From Nymphaea colorata (taxonomy: Eukaryota; Streptophyta; Magnoliopsida; Nymphaeales; Nymphaeaceae), in the NCBI RefSeq assembly GCF_008831285.2, contig NC_045150.1, forward strand, positions 6,710,001 to 6,770,000: a stretch of DNA of 60,000 nucleotides, read 5' to 3'. The notes under the pieces are model-generated. The model did not search any database. It was not told where the DNA came from and saw only the letters and a list, made by a program, of their open reading frames with translations. Position numbers and translations under genes: made by a program. Every line of letters begins with the position of its first letter. Positions within the stretch are counted from its first letter, which is position 1. Of this stretch, positions 23,872 to 34,541 are shown piece by piece.

Positions 23872-24330
23872 TGTAATCACCCCAAATTTTTTTAAAAGAC
23901 TGTTATTTTTATCCCAGTGCGAAACCCAAATTTAAACGCAACATTCAAATCCAAGATTCAACTTTAGATCCAAATTAGATTCAAAACTCAAATTTAGATC
24001 TGAATTGAGCATTTGAAACATAAAATCCAAAATCGAGTTCAAGACGACAAAATTGGGTGATATAAGCACTGCGCGCGAGTGCAGAGACCTCTTGTTTGCA
24101 TCCCCATTATGAGTTTTGTTTTGAAAATGAGAGAGAAAAGGACTCACCTGTCAGTATGATGATCGACCCTTCCCGGCGCCTTTTCCGGGGGTAATCAATC
24201 CAAAAGCTATGTTTATTATTGATGCATTTCACTTTGACTTGAACATCTTTTCCATTCTATATGCGCTGCAGAAAAATATTGAAAATTTGATGTTTCAAAC
24301 TTTTGAAAAGGTTCTTGAAGAATCATTTTG
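23872..24330 (+). mobile_element. LTR-like segment beginning TGTAATCACCCC
   Basis: The sequence switches from the hAT body to TGTAATCACCCCAAATTT, which looks like the canonical start of plant Gypsy LTRs. The following CAAATTTAGATC-type repeats, the GC-rich CGGCGCCTTTTCCGGGGG patch (24170-24190) and a downstream TATA box fit an LTR. No matching second LTR, primer binding site or Gypsy coding region is visible, so the assignment is tentative. Confidence 0.4.
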
Positions 24331-24760
24331 AGAATGTGAAACATTTTAGGAAAAACTAGAATTGGAAAATCTTTGTAAAGACTATTTGGAAAGTTTGAGA
24401 AATCATTTTAAAATCACTTTAGTGTTCTCTTAAGATTTTAAGTAGGTTGGAGATTTTGCTCTAATTCGGTTACTACCTACTTAGAGCTCCATCTCATCTT
24501 GCTTAAATTCTTTTAGAAAGATGCTTGTGATCATAAGTGATATAAAGTGAATGTGAATGTATGAATGCATTGATCCTATATGATTAAAAGATAATAAAAC
24601 ATTCCTACCATGACATTCATCTAAATACATTTCTACCATAACATACATTTAAGATTCTTGTTTTGATAATTATCATATATAAGAAGGAAAAATTTTTGAA
24701 AATGGATTGGGGTTGTAGACCATCAAACATGAATTCAATATTAGGTCATTACTTTAAGTT
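24331..24760 (+). repeat. Left arm of ~430-bp inverted repeat
   Basis: Complementary to 26880-27330 at roughly 80% identity across its length. Shared landmarks are GAGAATGTGAAACATTTT at the outer end, GCTCTAATTCGGTTAC and GCATTGATCCTATATGATT in the middle, and TTGTAGACCATCAA at the inner end. Confidence 0.85.
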
Positions 24761-24776
24761 TTGACTCCAAAATCTT

Positions 24777-24785
24777 CTATAAATA
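24777..24785 (+). promoter_or_regulatory. TATA box inside the LTR-like block
   Basis: CTATAAATA sits just inside the left inverted arm and is followed by a pyrimidine-rich leader (CCATTTTCTCCCTC), the usual arrangement at a plant transcription start. If the block is an LTR, this would be its U3-R promoter. The frame at 24761-25144 that overlaps it shows no known domain. Confidence 0.4.
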
Positions 24786-25039
24786 CCTTCCATTTTCTCC
24801 CTCTTGAGCAAGGAGCTAACCCTTGGAGAAGCTCTAGCAAATTTTCACTTGAGGACTTAGAATTTTTAGTCCTCTTCTTCCATTTCCCTATTCCTCTTCA
24901 ATCCTCACTCTATCGTTCTCCAATACTTGGGAGCAAACTTCATCAAGTCACAACCCTCATGGAGGCATCATATTGGAGCTTTACTCAAAGAGATATTTAT
25001 GTTAAGGTGTTCATTATTTTCGAAAAGTTATTATCATTA

Positions 25040-25830
25040 GAGGTATGTAGTCATCATCCCTCTCCTTTCTTTCTCTTGTTTATTCCCTTCTTCATTTCCC
25101 CATGGCCATATAAGATTGCTTTAAAATCTTCATTTTGGAGTTAAAAAGCTATCCTTGACTGCACCAGGAGCATGAGATGGTGAAGTAATCATTCATTTTA
25201 CGATTAAATCATACTATTCCTTTTCTTAAATATAGTCTTGTTGTTGTTGCTCTTTCCTTTCTTAAATATAGACTTGTTTTGGTTCCCTCATTTCCTCTCT
25301 TATTCATCTCCCCATGACCGTACGAGATAGTCATCCAACCTCTTTTAGAGTTGAGAAGCTATGTTCGACTGCACTGGGAGCATGGGAAGATGAGACGATA
25401 TTTCATTTTATGATTAAATCATGTTCTTTCTTTTCTTGAGTATATTTTTGTTGTTGCTCATTCTTTTCTTGAATATAGTCTTGTTATTGCTCCTTTATTT
25501 TCTCTCTTCTTCATTTCCTTATGGCCATAAAAGATAGCTCTCAAATCTCTATTTTAGAGTAAAGAGGCTATTCTTGAGTGCACCGAGAGCATGAGAAAAT
25601 AATATTATCTTTAATTTCATGATTGAATGATGCTATTTTCTTTCTTGAATAGTCTTATTCTTGTTACCTTATTTCCTCTCTTCCTTATCTCCCCATGGCC
25701 ATAAGAGATAGCCCTCAAACCTCTATTTCAAATTCAAAGAGCTATGCTCGAGTACACCGAGAGCATGAGAAGATGAGATGATATTGCATTTTATGATTGA
25801 ATATGTTCTCTCTAATACTTGAATGTTACT
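25040..25830 (+). repeat. Degenerate tandem array, 4 units of ~175-215 bp
   Basis: Each unit contains CATTTCCCCATGGCCATA-like, AAAGAGCTATNCTNGA-like and CACCGAGAGCATGAGA-like blocks followed by TTTTATGATTAAAT and TTCTTGAATATAGTCTTG. The GAGAGCATGAGA block recurs at about 25170, 25375, 25590 and 25765. Unit length falls from left to right. No coding function is apparent. Confidence 0.8.
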
Positions 25831-26710
25831 TTATTTTAGAAATATTGTTCATAGTGACTTAATTTTTATATATTTCATCTATGTGAATGCATGGTGAGAA
25901 TGAGAGTGTGGTTTGAGATTCTCTCTTTATTATTCTGTTGATTAATTTTTGAGGTTGGGGTTTGTCTAACCCGGGAAAAACCTTCACGAGTTTGTACATG
26001 TTAAAGTGCATTTTCATGTCATTTCGTATTAGTTTTCTTTTAATTACCCGATTAGGAACCCTAATGAGCGCCTTATCGTGTGGTTTGGTTCTCTTCCATA
26101 CCCAAAGGTGGAAGAAACATATTCCTTTACAACTAATGAAATAACTATGTTTTATGTTTATAATCATGTTTTCCAAAATATTTTCAAAAGAACTCTTTCT
26201 AATGTGGCTTTGGAGACTTAGCTTAGGCTTTTACATGAGTCCAAGCTCCCCTCCCCTCCGGCCTGCATCAAATTTGAAGTCAGTTTTTTCAAGTCATTTC
26301 TTGGATGTTCAATCTCATAAAGACATACATGTATATACATATTATATACGCATATGTGCACATGATGATTCTCTTTATCATTCTTTTTCTATGTTTACAT
26401 ATTTCATTTTACAAATTTTCATATCAATATAAATGCATATATATATATGAATATCCTACTTTCTCTCTCTAGAATCTTTTGCTCTTTTCAAGTCAAATGC
26501 CTTCATCTACAAATTTCTTATATATATATATATATATTTCTCCATTTTTTTTCTTTAAAATCTTTCTTTCTATTCAAGTCAATGTTATTTTTACAAGCTT
26601 CCATATATGTGTATATGTGATGGTATATACATATGTATGTGCATCTCTTTCTATCTCTCTTTCTTTTGAAAGTTTCATTTTCTTTATCTCCTTAATTCAA
26701 ACATCATTTT

Positions 26711-26751
<41 letters not shown>

Positions 26752-26879
26752 AAATCTTTGATTTTGTGATTTTCAAGATATCTTTCTCTCTCTCCTTCTC
26801 CATATTTTTTATGATCAAGTATCTCATCTTTTGCATTTTTTTGGGCATTTTTTTTTCTCCAAGATCATTTTCATTTACT
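25831..26879. other. Non-coding interior with AT-rich microsatellites
   Basis: No gene. Short (TA)n runs occur at 26516-26540 and 26714-26748, along with long pyrimidine-rich tracts. The membrane-like Phe/Ile-rich frames here come from these tracts. Confidence 0.5.
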
Positions 26880-27330
26880 GACTTCATTAAGACCACAACT
26901 TAAGTAATGACCCAATATTGGATTCACGCTTGATGGTCTACAATCTCAATCCAATTTCAAAAACTTTTCTTTCTTTGTAAAAATGATTATGTTAACTATA
27001 AAACAAAAATCTTAGATGTATGTTGTGGTAGGAATGTCTTTAGATATATATTGTGATAGGATTGTTTTGCTTTCTTCCAATCATATAGGATCAATGCATC
27101 CTTGCATTCACCTCCACTTAATATCACAAATGAGCACAATCACATCGCTAAAAGAACTTAAGCAATATGAGATGAAACTATAATTAGGTGGTAACCGAAT
27201 TAGAGCAAAACCTCAAACCTACTTAAAGTTTTAAGAAAACACTAAAATGACTTGATTTCCTAAGCTTTCCAAATGATATTTAACAAGATTTCCCAACTCT
27301 AGTTTTCCTCAAAATGTTTCACATTCTCAT
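26880..27330 (-). repeat. Right arm of ~430-bp inverted repeat
   Basis: Inverted partner of 24331-24760. Its outer edge (CACATTCTCATG) touches the truncated Copia element at 27331 with no spacer. Confidence 0.85.
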
Positions 27331-28943
27331 GTAAGAAAAGAAAGACTATTAAAGAAGTTGCAGTTGACCATTTATCCATTAAGAAACAGAATAAGCATAA
27401 GGAGGGCAAATCAGGCTGCTTCTTTTGCAATAGTGAACGTCATATGAAGAAGGATTGTACCAAGTATCACGCATGACGTGAAAGGAAAGATACATTTCTC
27501 ACATAAGTGATCTATGCAGGACTGCCTAAATTGTCGAACGCCAAATAATGCTGAGAGATTCATCTATGTGGGCGATGACAAGAAGGCGAAAGTTGTAGCC
27601 ATAGCAGATTTTCGGTTATTGTTAAAGACTGATTGTTATTTAAATTTGACAGAAACTTATGTAGTACTGTCTTTTAGACAGAACTTAATTTTTATTTTCT
27701 TATTGGACAAATTTGGTTATTATTGTTCATTTGGAGGTAGTAAATTTAAGTTGTTTCTGCACTCAAATTTGATTGTCACTGGTTCTTTGTCTAATAGCAA
27801 TAACTTCTATTTGTTTGATACTGTTGCTTCATATCATGAAACCTTGCATGTTACGTCTAGTGGTACTAAAAGAAAATTAGCAAATGAGAATTCTGCTATG
27901 TTGTGGCATAAGTACTTAGGACATATCTTTGAAAAGAGGATCAAAAGGCTTATGTCGAATGAAATTCTTGAATTTCTTGATTTTGCAGACTTTAATGTTT
28001 GCATTGAATGTATAAAAGGAAAACGAACAAACATTAAGAAAACATGTGCAAATAGAGCTTCAGACGTCTTAGAACTTATTCATACAGATGTTTGTAGTCC
28101 ATTCCCTTCAGCTTGTTGGAATGAACAACAATATTTTATCATGTTCATAGACGACTATTCTCGTTATGGTTGCCTGTATTTGATTCATGAGAAGTCTCAA
28201 TCCTTAGTCGTTTTCAAATCATTTAAAGCCAAGTTGAGAATCAATTAGGCAAAATGATTAAAGCCGTTAAATCTAACCGTGATTGTGAATACTATGGTAG
28301 ATTTGATGGATTAGGTGAACAACGTCTAGGCCCTTTTGCTAAGTATCTAGAGGAATGCGGTATAGTCCTTCAATATGCCATGTCGGGTGCTCCAAAAAAT
28401 AAATAGTGTAGCTGAAAGACGAAACCGGACTCTTGTAGATATGGTAAAGAGTATGATAAATCATTCTACCTTACCGGAGTCCCTTTGGGGGGGGGGGGGG
28501 GGGCATTAAAGACTGCAGCTTATATTATCAATAGAGTGCCATAAAAAGCAGTACCGAAAACTCTATATGAATTATGGACAGACAAAACGCCTATTATGAA
28601 GCACTTTCATGCTTGGGGATGTCTAGCTGAAGCGAGGCCATATAGAGTAAACAAAAGGAAACTGGATTCTAAGACGGTTAGTTGTTATTTTGTTGGATAT
28701 TTTGAAAGATCAAGGGGTTATAAGTTTTATAACCTAACCAGTAAGTCTTTTTTTGAAACGAGAAATGCCAATTTCTTTGAGGATATTGAGTTTGGAGGAG
28801 GTGATAAGGTTAGACGTACTGCTTTTGAAGAGGTACATGAGTCTACTTATACAGATGTTGTAAGCAATAGTCAGGTCTTAATTCATGCCATTGTTCCATC
28901 AACATATTCAGAAGAAGACAATGATGACGGTCTTCTTATTTAA
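27331..28943 (+). pseudogene. Copia gag-end and integrase region, broken
   Basis: A CCHC knuckle (CFFCNSERHMKKDC, spacing C-x2-C-x4-H-x4-C) lies at about 27417-27460. The 27514-28248 frame holds the GAG-pre-integrase HHCC module (LWHKYLGHIFEKRI, then CIECIKGK) and the integrase core start (LIHTDVCSPFP, then FIDDYSRYGCLYL) with the first catalytic Asp. Frame is lost at 28249 and again at stops near 28405 and the 17-G run at 28487-28503. The integrase C-terminal block resumes as MKHFHAWGCLAEARPYR at 28596-28943, with the conserved FVGY and GYKFYN motifs. Non-functional. Confidence 0.93.
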
Positions 28944-29189
28944 ACCATTGAAGAACAAACTCAATAACCTCAAGAAAATCAAGTAGATGTGCCACTAAGG
29001 AGATCCACTAGAGAGAGGAGAAACACAATTTCAAATGATTTTGTCTATCTCCAAGAACATGATGTTGATATGGGCTTAATGGAAGATGATCTTATTAACC
29101 TCCAACAATCGATAAATAGTTTTAAATCTCATAAGTGGATAGATGCTATGAATGAGGAAATAAAGTCCATGATGGATAATGACGTATGA

Positions 29190-30590
29190 GATGTTGTTCT
29201 CTTGCCTGAAGGTGTGAACGCCATTGTTTGTAAATGAATATTTAAAACCAAGAGGGACTAATTAGGAAAAATCAAAAGGGATAAGGCACATCTTGTAGTA
29301 AAGGGCTTTACTCAAAAGGAAGACTTTGATTATACAGAGACTTTTTCTTTAGTTTTGTCGAAAGACTCTTTCAGAATCATAATGACACTTGTGGCTCATT
29401 TTGACTTAGAGCTGCATCAGATGGATGTAAAGACAACGTTTTTAAATGAAGATATTGATGAAACGATATATGTAGTGCAACCGAAGAACTTTGTTTCAGG
29501 GGATGCAAAGAAAATTGTCTACAAACTCAAGAAATCCATCTATGGGTTAAAGCAAGCTTCCTGTCAATGGTATTACAAATTTCATCAAGTTATAGTTTCA
29601 TTCAGTTTTGAGACTAATATGATTGATGAATATGTATACCAAAAGTTTAGTAAAGGTAAATTTATCTTCCTGGTTTTATATGTCGATGATATATTGCTGG
29701 CAAGTAATACTGTGAGTATATTGCATGAAACTAAGAAATTTTTATCACCAAAGTTTGATATGAAGGATCTTGATGATGCATCTTTTGTATTGGGGATCCA
29801 GATATTTCGAGATCGTTCTCGGGATATTCTTGGATTATCACAAAAGACCTACATTGATAAGGTGTTTTAGCGATATGACATGAAAGATTGCAAACCAAGA
29901 GATACTCCAGTTGCTAGAGGAGACAAGTTTAGTCTCAAACAGTGCCCTAAAAGTGAACTCGAATCTAAAAAAATGGAAAGGATTCCCTATTCATCTGTTG
30001 TGGGAAGCCTTATGTATGCTCAGGTTTGTACGCGTCCGGATATTGCATTTATCATTGGAATGTTATGCAGATACTTAAGTATTCCTGGTATGGATTATTT
30101 GAAAGCAGCCAAAAGAGTATTGATGTACTTACAAAAAACAAAAGATTTTATGCTCACATACAAGAAGTCAGACCAGTTGGAGATCATTTGGTATTCAGAT
30201 TCTGTTGTTGGGTGTCAAGACAGTAGAAAGTCTACTTTAGGCTATGTATTTCTATTGGTTGGAGGAGCTATATCTTAGAAAAGTGTCAAACAGACACTAA
30301 TAGCTATTTCAACCATGGCAACAGAATTTATAGCATGTTACAAGGCATCTAATTATGTTTTGTGGTTGTAGAATTTTGTCACGGGGCTGTGTATTATGAA
30401 TGGTGTAGATAAATCACTAAGGTTATTGCGTGACAATAATTCAGCAGTCATGTACTCTAATAATAACCACAGTTTGTCAAAGTCGAAGCACATCGACATT
30501 AAGTTTTTAGCTGTTAAAGAGAGGATGCAGAATGGTCGGGTGTCTTTAGAGCATATTGAGACCTATGATTGCGGATCTGCTTACTAAAGG
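29190..30590 (+). pseudogene. Copia reverse transcriptase-RNase H, broken
   Basis: RT blocks run from IFKTKRD (29240) through FTQKEDFDYTETFS and LHQMDVKTTFLN to YGLKQASCQWYYK and the catalytic YVDDILLAS (29679-29705); the second and third RT aspartates are intact. The frame is cut by a stop just after DKVF (29868-29870). The connection and RNase H follow as VVGSLMYAQVCTRPDIAF and GCQDSRKSTLGYVFLLVGGA, then HIDIKF and LEHIET. In RNase H the usual YSDSDFAGC has lost the second Asp (YSDSVVGC). Further stops occur near 30280 and 30370. Confidence 0.93.
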
Positions 30591-31058
30591 TTTAACATCT
30601 AAGGTCTTTTACGAACATGTTGTTTGTATATGGGTTTTATCTTTGGATGATGTGCTAGTTTAGTGGGAGTTTGTATTTTGTTTGCTATTATGTATAGACA
30701 CACATTCAATTTTTTGCATAATATAGTTTAGAATTCTTTGGTTTCATTTCGTGTTTGTGTTTTTTGATCTCCATAAGGTTTTAAAGTAGAACCAGTTGAG
30801 AATAGACATGTTGTAATAACATTACATGTAATTCTCATGCTATACATCCATACCAGATCTATGTCATTGATTATGTCAACATTTGTGATCATTGAAGGTT
30901 TAGCTAATTTTAATATAGCGAAAGCCGCATTGGTTCTGTGTTGATATGATCATGGACGAGATTGGTGAAATGACGTTCAATAAGATAGCAGTTATGAGCT
31001 TCTAAGATTTTGTGTAATATCTGAATGTATAAAGACATATTTGGCCAGGAGGAATGAT

Positions 31059-31523
31059 TGTAAGGATCATTTGATGGGCCGGCATATGTCAATGAGGAAT
31101 TTTAGACATTATGGTTATCTTAATGTAAATATCTGGTTAAGTGATTGCGTTTTGGGATATCACGTCATTTTATATGGTATGAGGTATTTTTATAATGTAT
31201 AGATACCTGTATGCAATTGCAAATTTTTTGATGAGTTGAATCTGTAATTGCTCATAATATAAAAAAGTAGTGATCCCTAGGGTCATCCAGTGAGTTAAAA
31301 AGCATCAGTTTCTAGGGTTTATCTATTCCCCATCTGAAGGAAACTACACGTGCCATGTACAGATCCTGGAAGATCCTACTGCGATCTTATCGTCCATTTG
31401 TTCAGATGGATTCAGGTACGTTTCCGCTATAGTTAAAGTTTTGATTCAATGATTTAGCATGAACGATATCCTGCTTTATGACATATTCATTTGTTTGTAT
31501 ATGCATGAGGAAATCTCCTATCA
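31059..31523 (+). mobile_element. 3' LTR of the + strand Copia element
   Basis: 465 bp, starting TGTAAGGATCATTTG and ending AGGAAATCTCCTATCA, with the expected TG..CA ends. It is preceded by a short purine tract (CCAGGAGGAATGAT) serving as polypurine tract. A TATA-like box AATATAAAAAAG lies at about 31256-31267. It matches the LTRs at 48002-48467 and 54526-55087. Confidence 0.93.
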
Positions 31524-31875
31524 GGTGTTGCTGTGCTTGTGCAGGCCATGTGGCGATGGCTGGTGAGCCAGTGAGAAGCATAAAAGGTGGTCGACGGAAG
31601 AGGGAAGATGGGAGAAAGAGAGAGCAGTTGGAAAAATGAAAGACCGAATAGAAGACGGAAGCCACCCTAAACCGGTGAACCGGTTTCACGAACTGGTTTA
31701 TACAATGCAATTGATTTTAAGTAGCGAGTTGAGTCGAATTTAAACGAATCAGGTTCTTGCAACTTGAACTCAACTCACTTATTGTTTCAAGTTTAAGTGT
31801 GAGCTCAAACTAGGCTCGTTTATTAATGAGTCGAGCTCGAGTCGTGCCCGAGTTGGCTCGACTCGTTATACAGCC
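31524..31875. mobile_element. Flank of the Copia element with a hAT-like end
   Basis: No gene. 31663-31700 has clustered ACCGGT motifs (AAACCGGTGAACCGGTTTC). From about 31720 the sequence becomes GAGTCGAA/CGAGCTCGAGTCG-rich and ends in CTCGTTATACAGCCCTA at 31877, the same hAT-like terminus seen at 55497. The opposite terminus is missing. The hAT-like end is inserted directly against a Copia scrap. Confidence 0.4.
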
Positions 31876-31878
31876 CTA

Positions 31879-32335
31879 ATCATAGAACGATGAACATTCT
31901 GATCCAAAGCTGGGTTGTGGACGCCAAGATCGTGGATATCAAAAACAAAATGTTGAGAACTAACCCGAGGTTGATCAGATTTAACCTTGCTTGATCCTTG
32001 TGATTTCCCATTACTATCATCCTAATCTTAAAAGGTAGACAAATCTTTAGATAGAGAGTTAGAGTGATATACAACAACCCAATATCTTTATACGAAAACT
32101 GTGTTCATAAAAACCCATATGGCGAGAAATGTTGACATTGCTTGAGTTGGGATATGAACAACGATATCACTTGTGAGATTTGTAGTACCCAAGAAAAGAA
32201 AGTGGCAGCAATTTAGACTCCATTTTGTTTCTAGAATAGTCTTGCATATAGGAAAAGCATCTACATCCAAATACACAAGAATCCAAATACACAAGAAAAT
32301 TATATTTCGGCTGTTCGCCAAATAAATTGAAATAC
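31879..32335 (-). pseudogene. Copia pol fragment (integrase end to RT linker)
   Basis: On - the translation contains VFGCRCFPYMQDYSRNKMES then, after a shift, SFLGTTNLTS and NVNISRHM with FYEHSF. This is the integrase C-terminal block (FGC..FPY, then FLGY) followed by the integrase-RT linker of plant Copia. It differs in family from the two larger Copia elements in this window and matches 11731-12001. Frameshifts show that it is dead. Confidence 0.65.
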
Positions 32336-33168
32336 AGAGAATCCATTTGAACCGATGAAGATGAGAACTGATTAATTAGAGAGACAACACTACTAAAAGC
32401 CTCTTACTAAAAGTTTAGGAATATGAGCATAAAATCATAGTTGGCAAAGCCATGACTTGGCCTCGAATCAGCAGATGACCGGGTCACCAGGTCAGTGAGT
32501 TGACTCGTTGACTAGGTTGAGTTTTAAAATAACTTGAATCGGGTGAATCCGGACAAGTCAGACCGAGTCGAGGGCGAGTTAGGCCGAGTCAAGAGCGAGC
32601 CAGACCAACCTTGACTTGTGGCTAGGTCTTCTAGCAATCCAAACTGAATCGGGCAATTCTTGAGCCAACTCAACAAGTCAGCCAACTATACATGAAATAT
32701 CTTAGTGAATGTAAAGAGGCCCTTGGTCGTTATCCAATGTAATGATATGCAACAATCTAGGTCAAAAAGGCCTTCGAGTTGGCTAGAATTATCCAACCAG
32801 ATGGCAGCCGAATAGATTCTAAATAGAGTTTGAAAACAAAAGCAAAACCTGATCCAAAACTACGGCTCAATAATAATATTTCTTAAAACCCGACGAAAAT
32901 TTGCCAACTCAATTGAAAGGAGCTCGAATATACAAATTTAGAATTGAAGAGAGACACTAGCATGTAAATAAGTATATTTACATAAATTCTGGAAAAGTTA
33001 AGGAGGCCCATTGTGGCTCTGCCACCGCCCTTCCCACCATCCCCAACTACAAAGAGAAAAAGAAAAAATATCAGCTTTGAAAATTCTTAGTTTGCCTCAA
33101 GTTCTTGAACAAGTTCTTACTTTTAGTATATATGGCGCCTTAGAAATAGAAATGAAAGAAAGCATGCA
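32336..33168. other. Intergenic DNA with a GACTCG-rich repeat
   Basis: The part at about 32436-32693 begins with ATAGTTGGCAAAGCC and ends, in inverted form, with GCCAACTAT; between them GAGTCGAG/AAGTCAGACC motifs recur. This looks like a small non-autonomous transposon, though no clear target duplication is found. The rest has no recognised gene. Confidence 0.35.
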
Positions 33169-33474
33169 GTGGGGACAATGAGTCAAAGCAATGTAAATGG
33201 TCTCTGGCAGCTTGTAAGGAGCAATACCAAAAAAATTGAACTAAACTGGATGGCCAAAAGGAAAGCGGAACTGTGCCTTCAACTTGGCTTCTTTTATGAA
33301 GAAAGGAATGTTGGAGATAGTGTGGCATATGATGTGCATATTGTCTCTTGGTGTAAAGGTAGGATCAGGAGATTTGCTGGTTTGGTGAGGAAAAAATCAG
33401 GGGAATTCACATATGGTGTTTGTAATTATCCATTGTTTGGTAATAAGGTTGTGTTTGTTTCATTGTGCATCTAA
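33169..33474 (+). CDS. Unidentified 101-residue frame
   Basis: An open frame that is not low-complexity: a Lys/Arg-rich start (MSQSNVNGLWQLVRSN), a Cys at KRKAELCLQLGF, then YDVHIVSWCKGRIRRFAG. I do not recognise a family. There is no signal peptide, TATA box or exon chain linking it to the gene at 34.5 kb. It could be a decayed transposon exon or a chance frame. Confidence 0.2.
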   Translation: MGTMSQSNVNGLWQLVRSNTKKIELNWMAKRKAELCLQLGFFYEERNVGDSVAYDVHIVSWCKGRIRRFAGLVRKKSGEFTYGVCNYPLFGNKVVFVSLCI

Positions 33475-34100
33475 ATGATTAAGATCCTATGATAGATCCA
33501 TTTATTCATTTTTTGGCAATAAGACTGTGTTTGTTTCACTGAGAAATCTATGGTTTTAAGATCAGAACGCCTCCCCCATCCGACCTTCATGTTGTTGAAA
33601 TCTTCAGCTTGATTAAACTGAGGATTTCTCAAAGCACACCTTTTTGTGCAGCCTCATATCTGAGTTCTGAAGCTACCAAACACAACCTAAAGGATGATTC
33701 TCTTAACATTTATCCATACATGAAGGTAATTTTAACTTCAAAGCCCATATCAAACTGCCACTGCCTAACACCAAATTTAAAATTTAAAAGAAGATTAATT
33801 CATAATAGGGTTAATGAAGGAATCCATTTTTTGATCTGTATCCCCGTCGGAAGTCACTCATTGGATTTTGTATCTGATAAAATCTGCTCCATTTGCAACT
33901 AGACCTTAAATATCCAGGGTGTGAGACCCATAATCGGGTCAGTGATCGTTATCCAGATCCGGAGCAGTATCATTAACCGGATATGTGAAATAGTAGGCCG
34001 GGCAATCGGATAAAGGATAGGAAGGTCGAGGAAACTGGGAGAAGCTTCGCGAAGCTAGCTTTGAGCCTTTGACCCGTTGACACTCTACACTCCCACCGGC
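33475..34100. other. Upstream intergenic region of the Aha1-like gene
   Basis: No gene. The last ~200 bp become GC-richer toward the promoter. A near-duplicate phrase (TTTGGTAATAAGGTTGTGTTTGTTTCA at 33436 and a variant at 33513) suggests a small local duplication. Confidence 0.4.
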
Positions 34101-34104
34101 CTCC

Positions 34105-34145
34105 CGCCGCCTATAAGAGGCCGTTTCCGTTGTCCTGTCATTTCT
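34105..34145 (+). promoter_or_regulatory. Core promoter of the Aha1-like gene
   Basis: CTATAAGAGG at 34111-34120 is a good plant TATA box, in a GC-rich setting (CTCCCGCCGC just upstream). Transcription would be expected to start near 34140-34150, giving a 5' UTR of roughly 400 nt before the ATG at 34542. The leader is pyrimidine-rich (TTTCTCTCCTCC) and may itself contain an intron. Confidence 0.55.
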
Positions 34146-34541
34146 CTCCTCCAGAAAACTCGGAGATTGAGAACGTTACAGTTCTTCTCTCCTGCTACTC
34201 TAATTTCTTGATTTTAGCTTCCGAAATCGCGACCTCTCAGGCCACTTTAGTCCTTTTCCTGGCACTGCTCCTATCCTACCGGCCTCTGTACGTCCACCGG
34301 ATCTCTCCTGCGTCCTTCATCTTCGAAAACACTACATTTTAGGTGTTTGATCTGTCTGATTTGTTGCATTTTGCATCTTCTTGCCTTCTCTTTTGTGATT
34401 TATGGATCTTGCGTAGGATGCTTGTTTTGATGGCTTGTTCTTGGTTCGCAATTGAGGAGAAACTTTTGAGATTTTAGTTCTGCTTTGTTGCCGTTGGTCT
34501 TTAGGTTTGTTTGATCTGGTGGGATTAGATTTTCGGGGAAA

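Larger units (their letters stand above)
27331..31523 (+). mobile_element. 5'-truncated Ty1/Copia retrotransposon
   Basis: The copy begins within gag, a few codons before the zinc knuckle, and runs through protease/integrase, RT and RNase H to a 465-bp 3' LTR. It has no 5' LTR, primer binding site or early gag. It is in the same family as the - strand element at 48002-55087, with which it shares coding blocks, untranslated 3' sequence and LTR. All reading frames are broken. Confidence 0.95.

Noticed and set aside
24331-27330. CRISPR or other prokaryotic-type array (because of the regular repeats inside)
   Set aside because: Units are long, degenerate and adjacent without unique spacers, and the DNA is plainly plant nuclear.
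31660-31877. Complete hAT-like element next to the Copia 3' LTR
   Set aside because: Only the right terminus (CAGCCCTA) is found; no left terminus or 8-bp target duplication could be identified.
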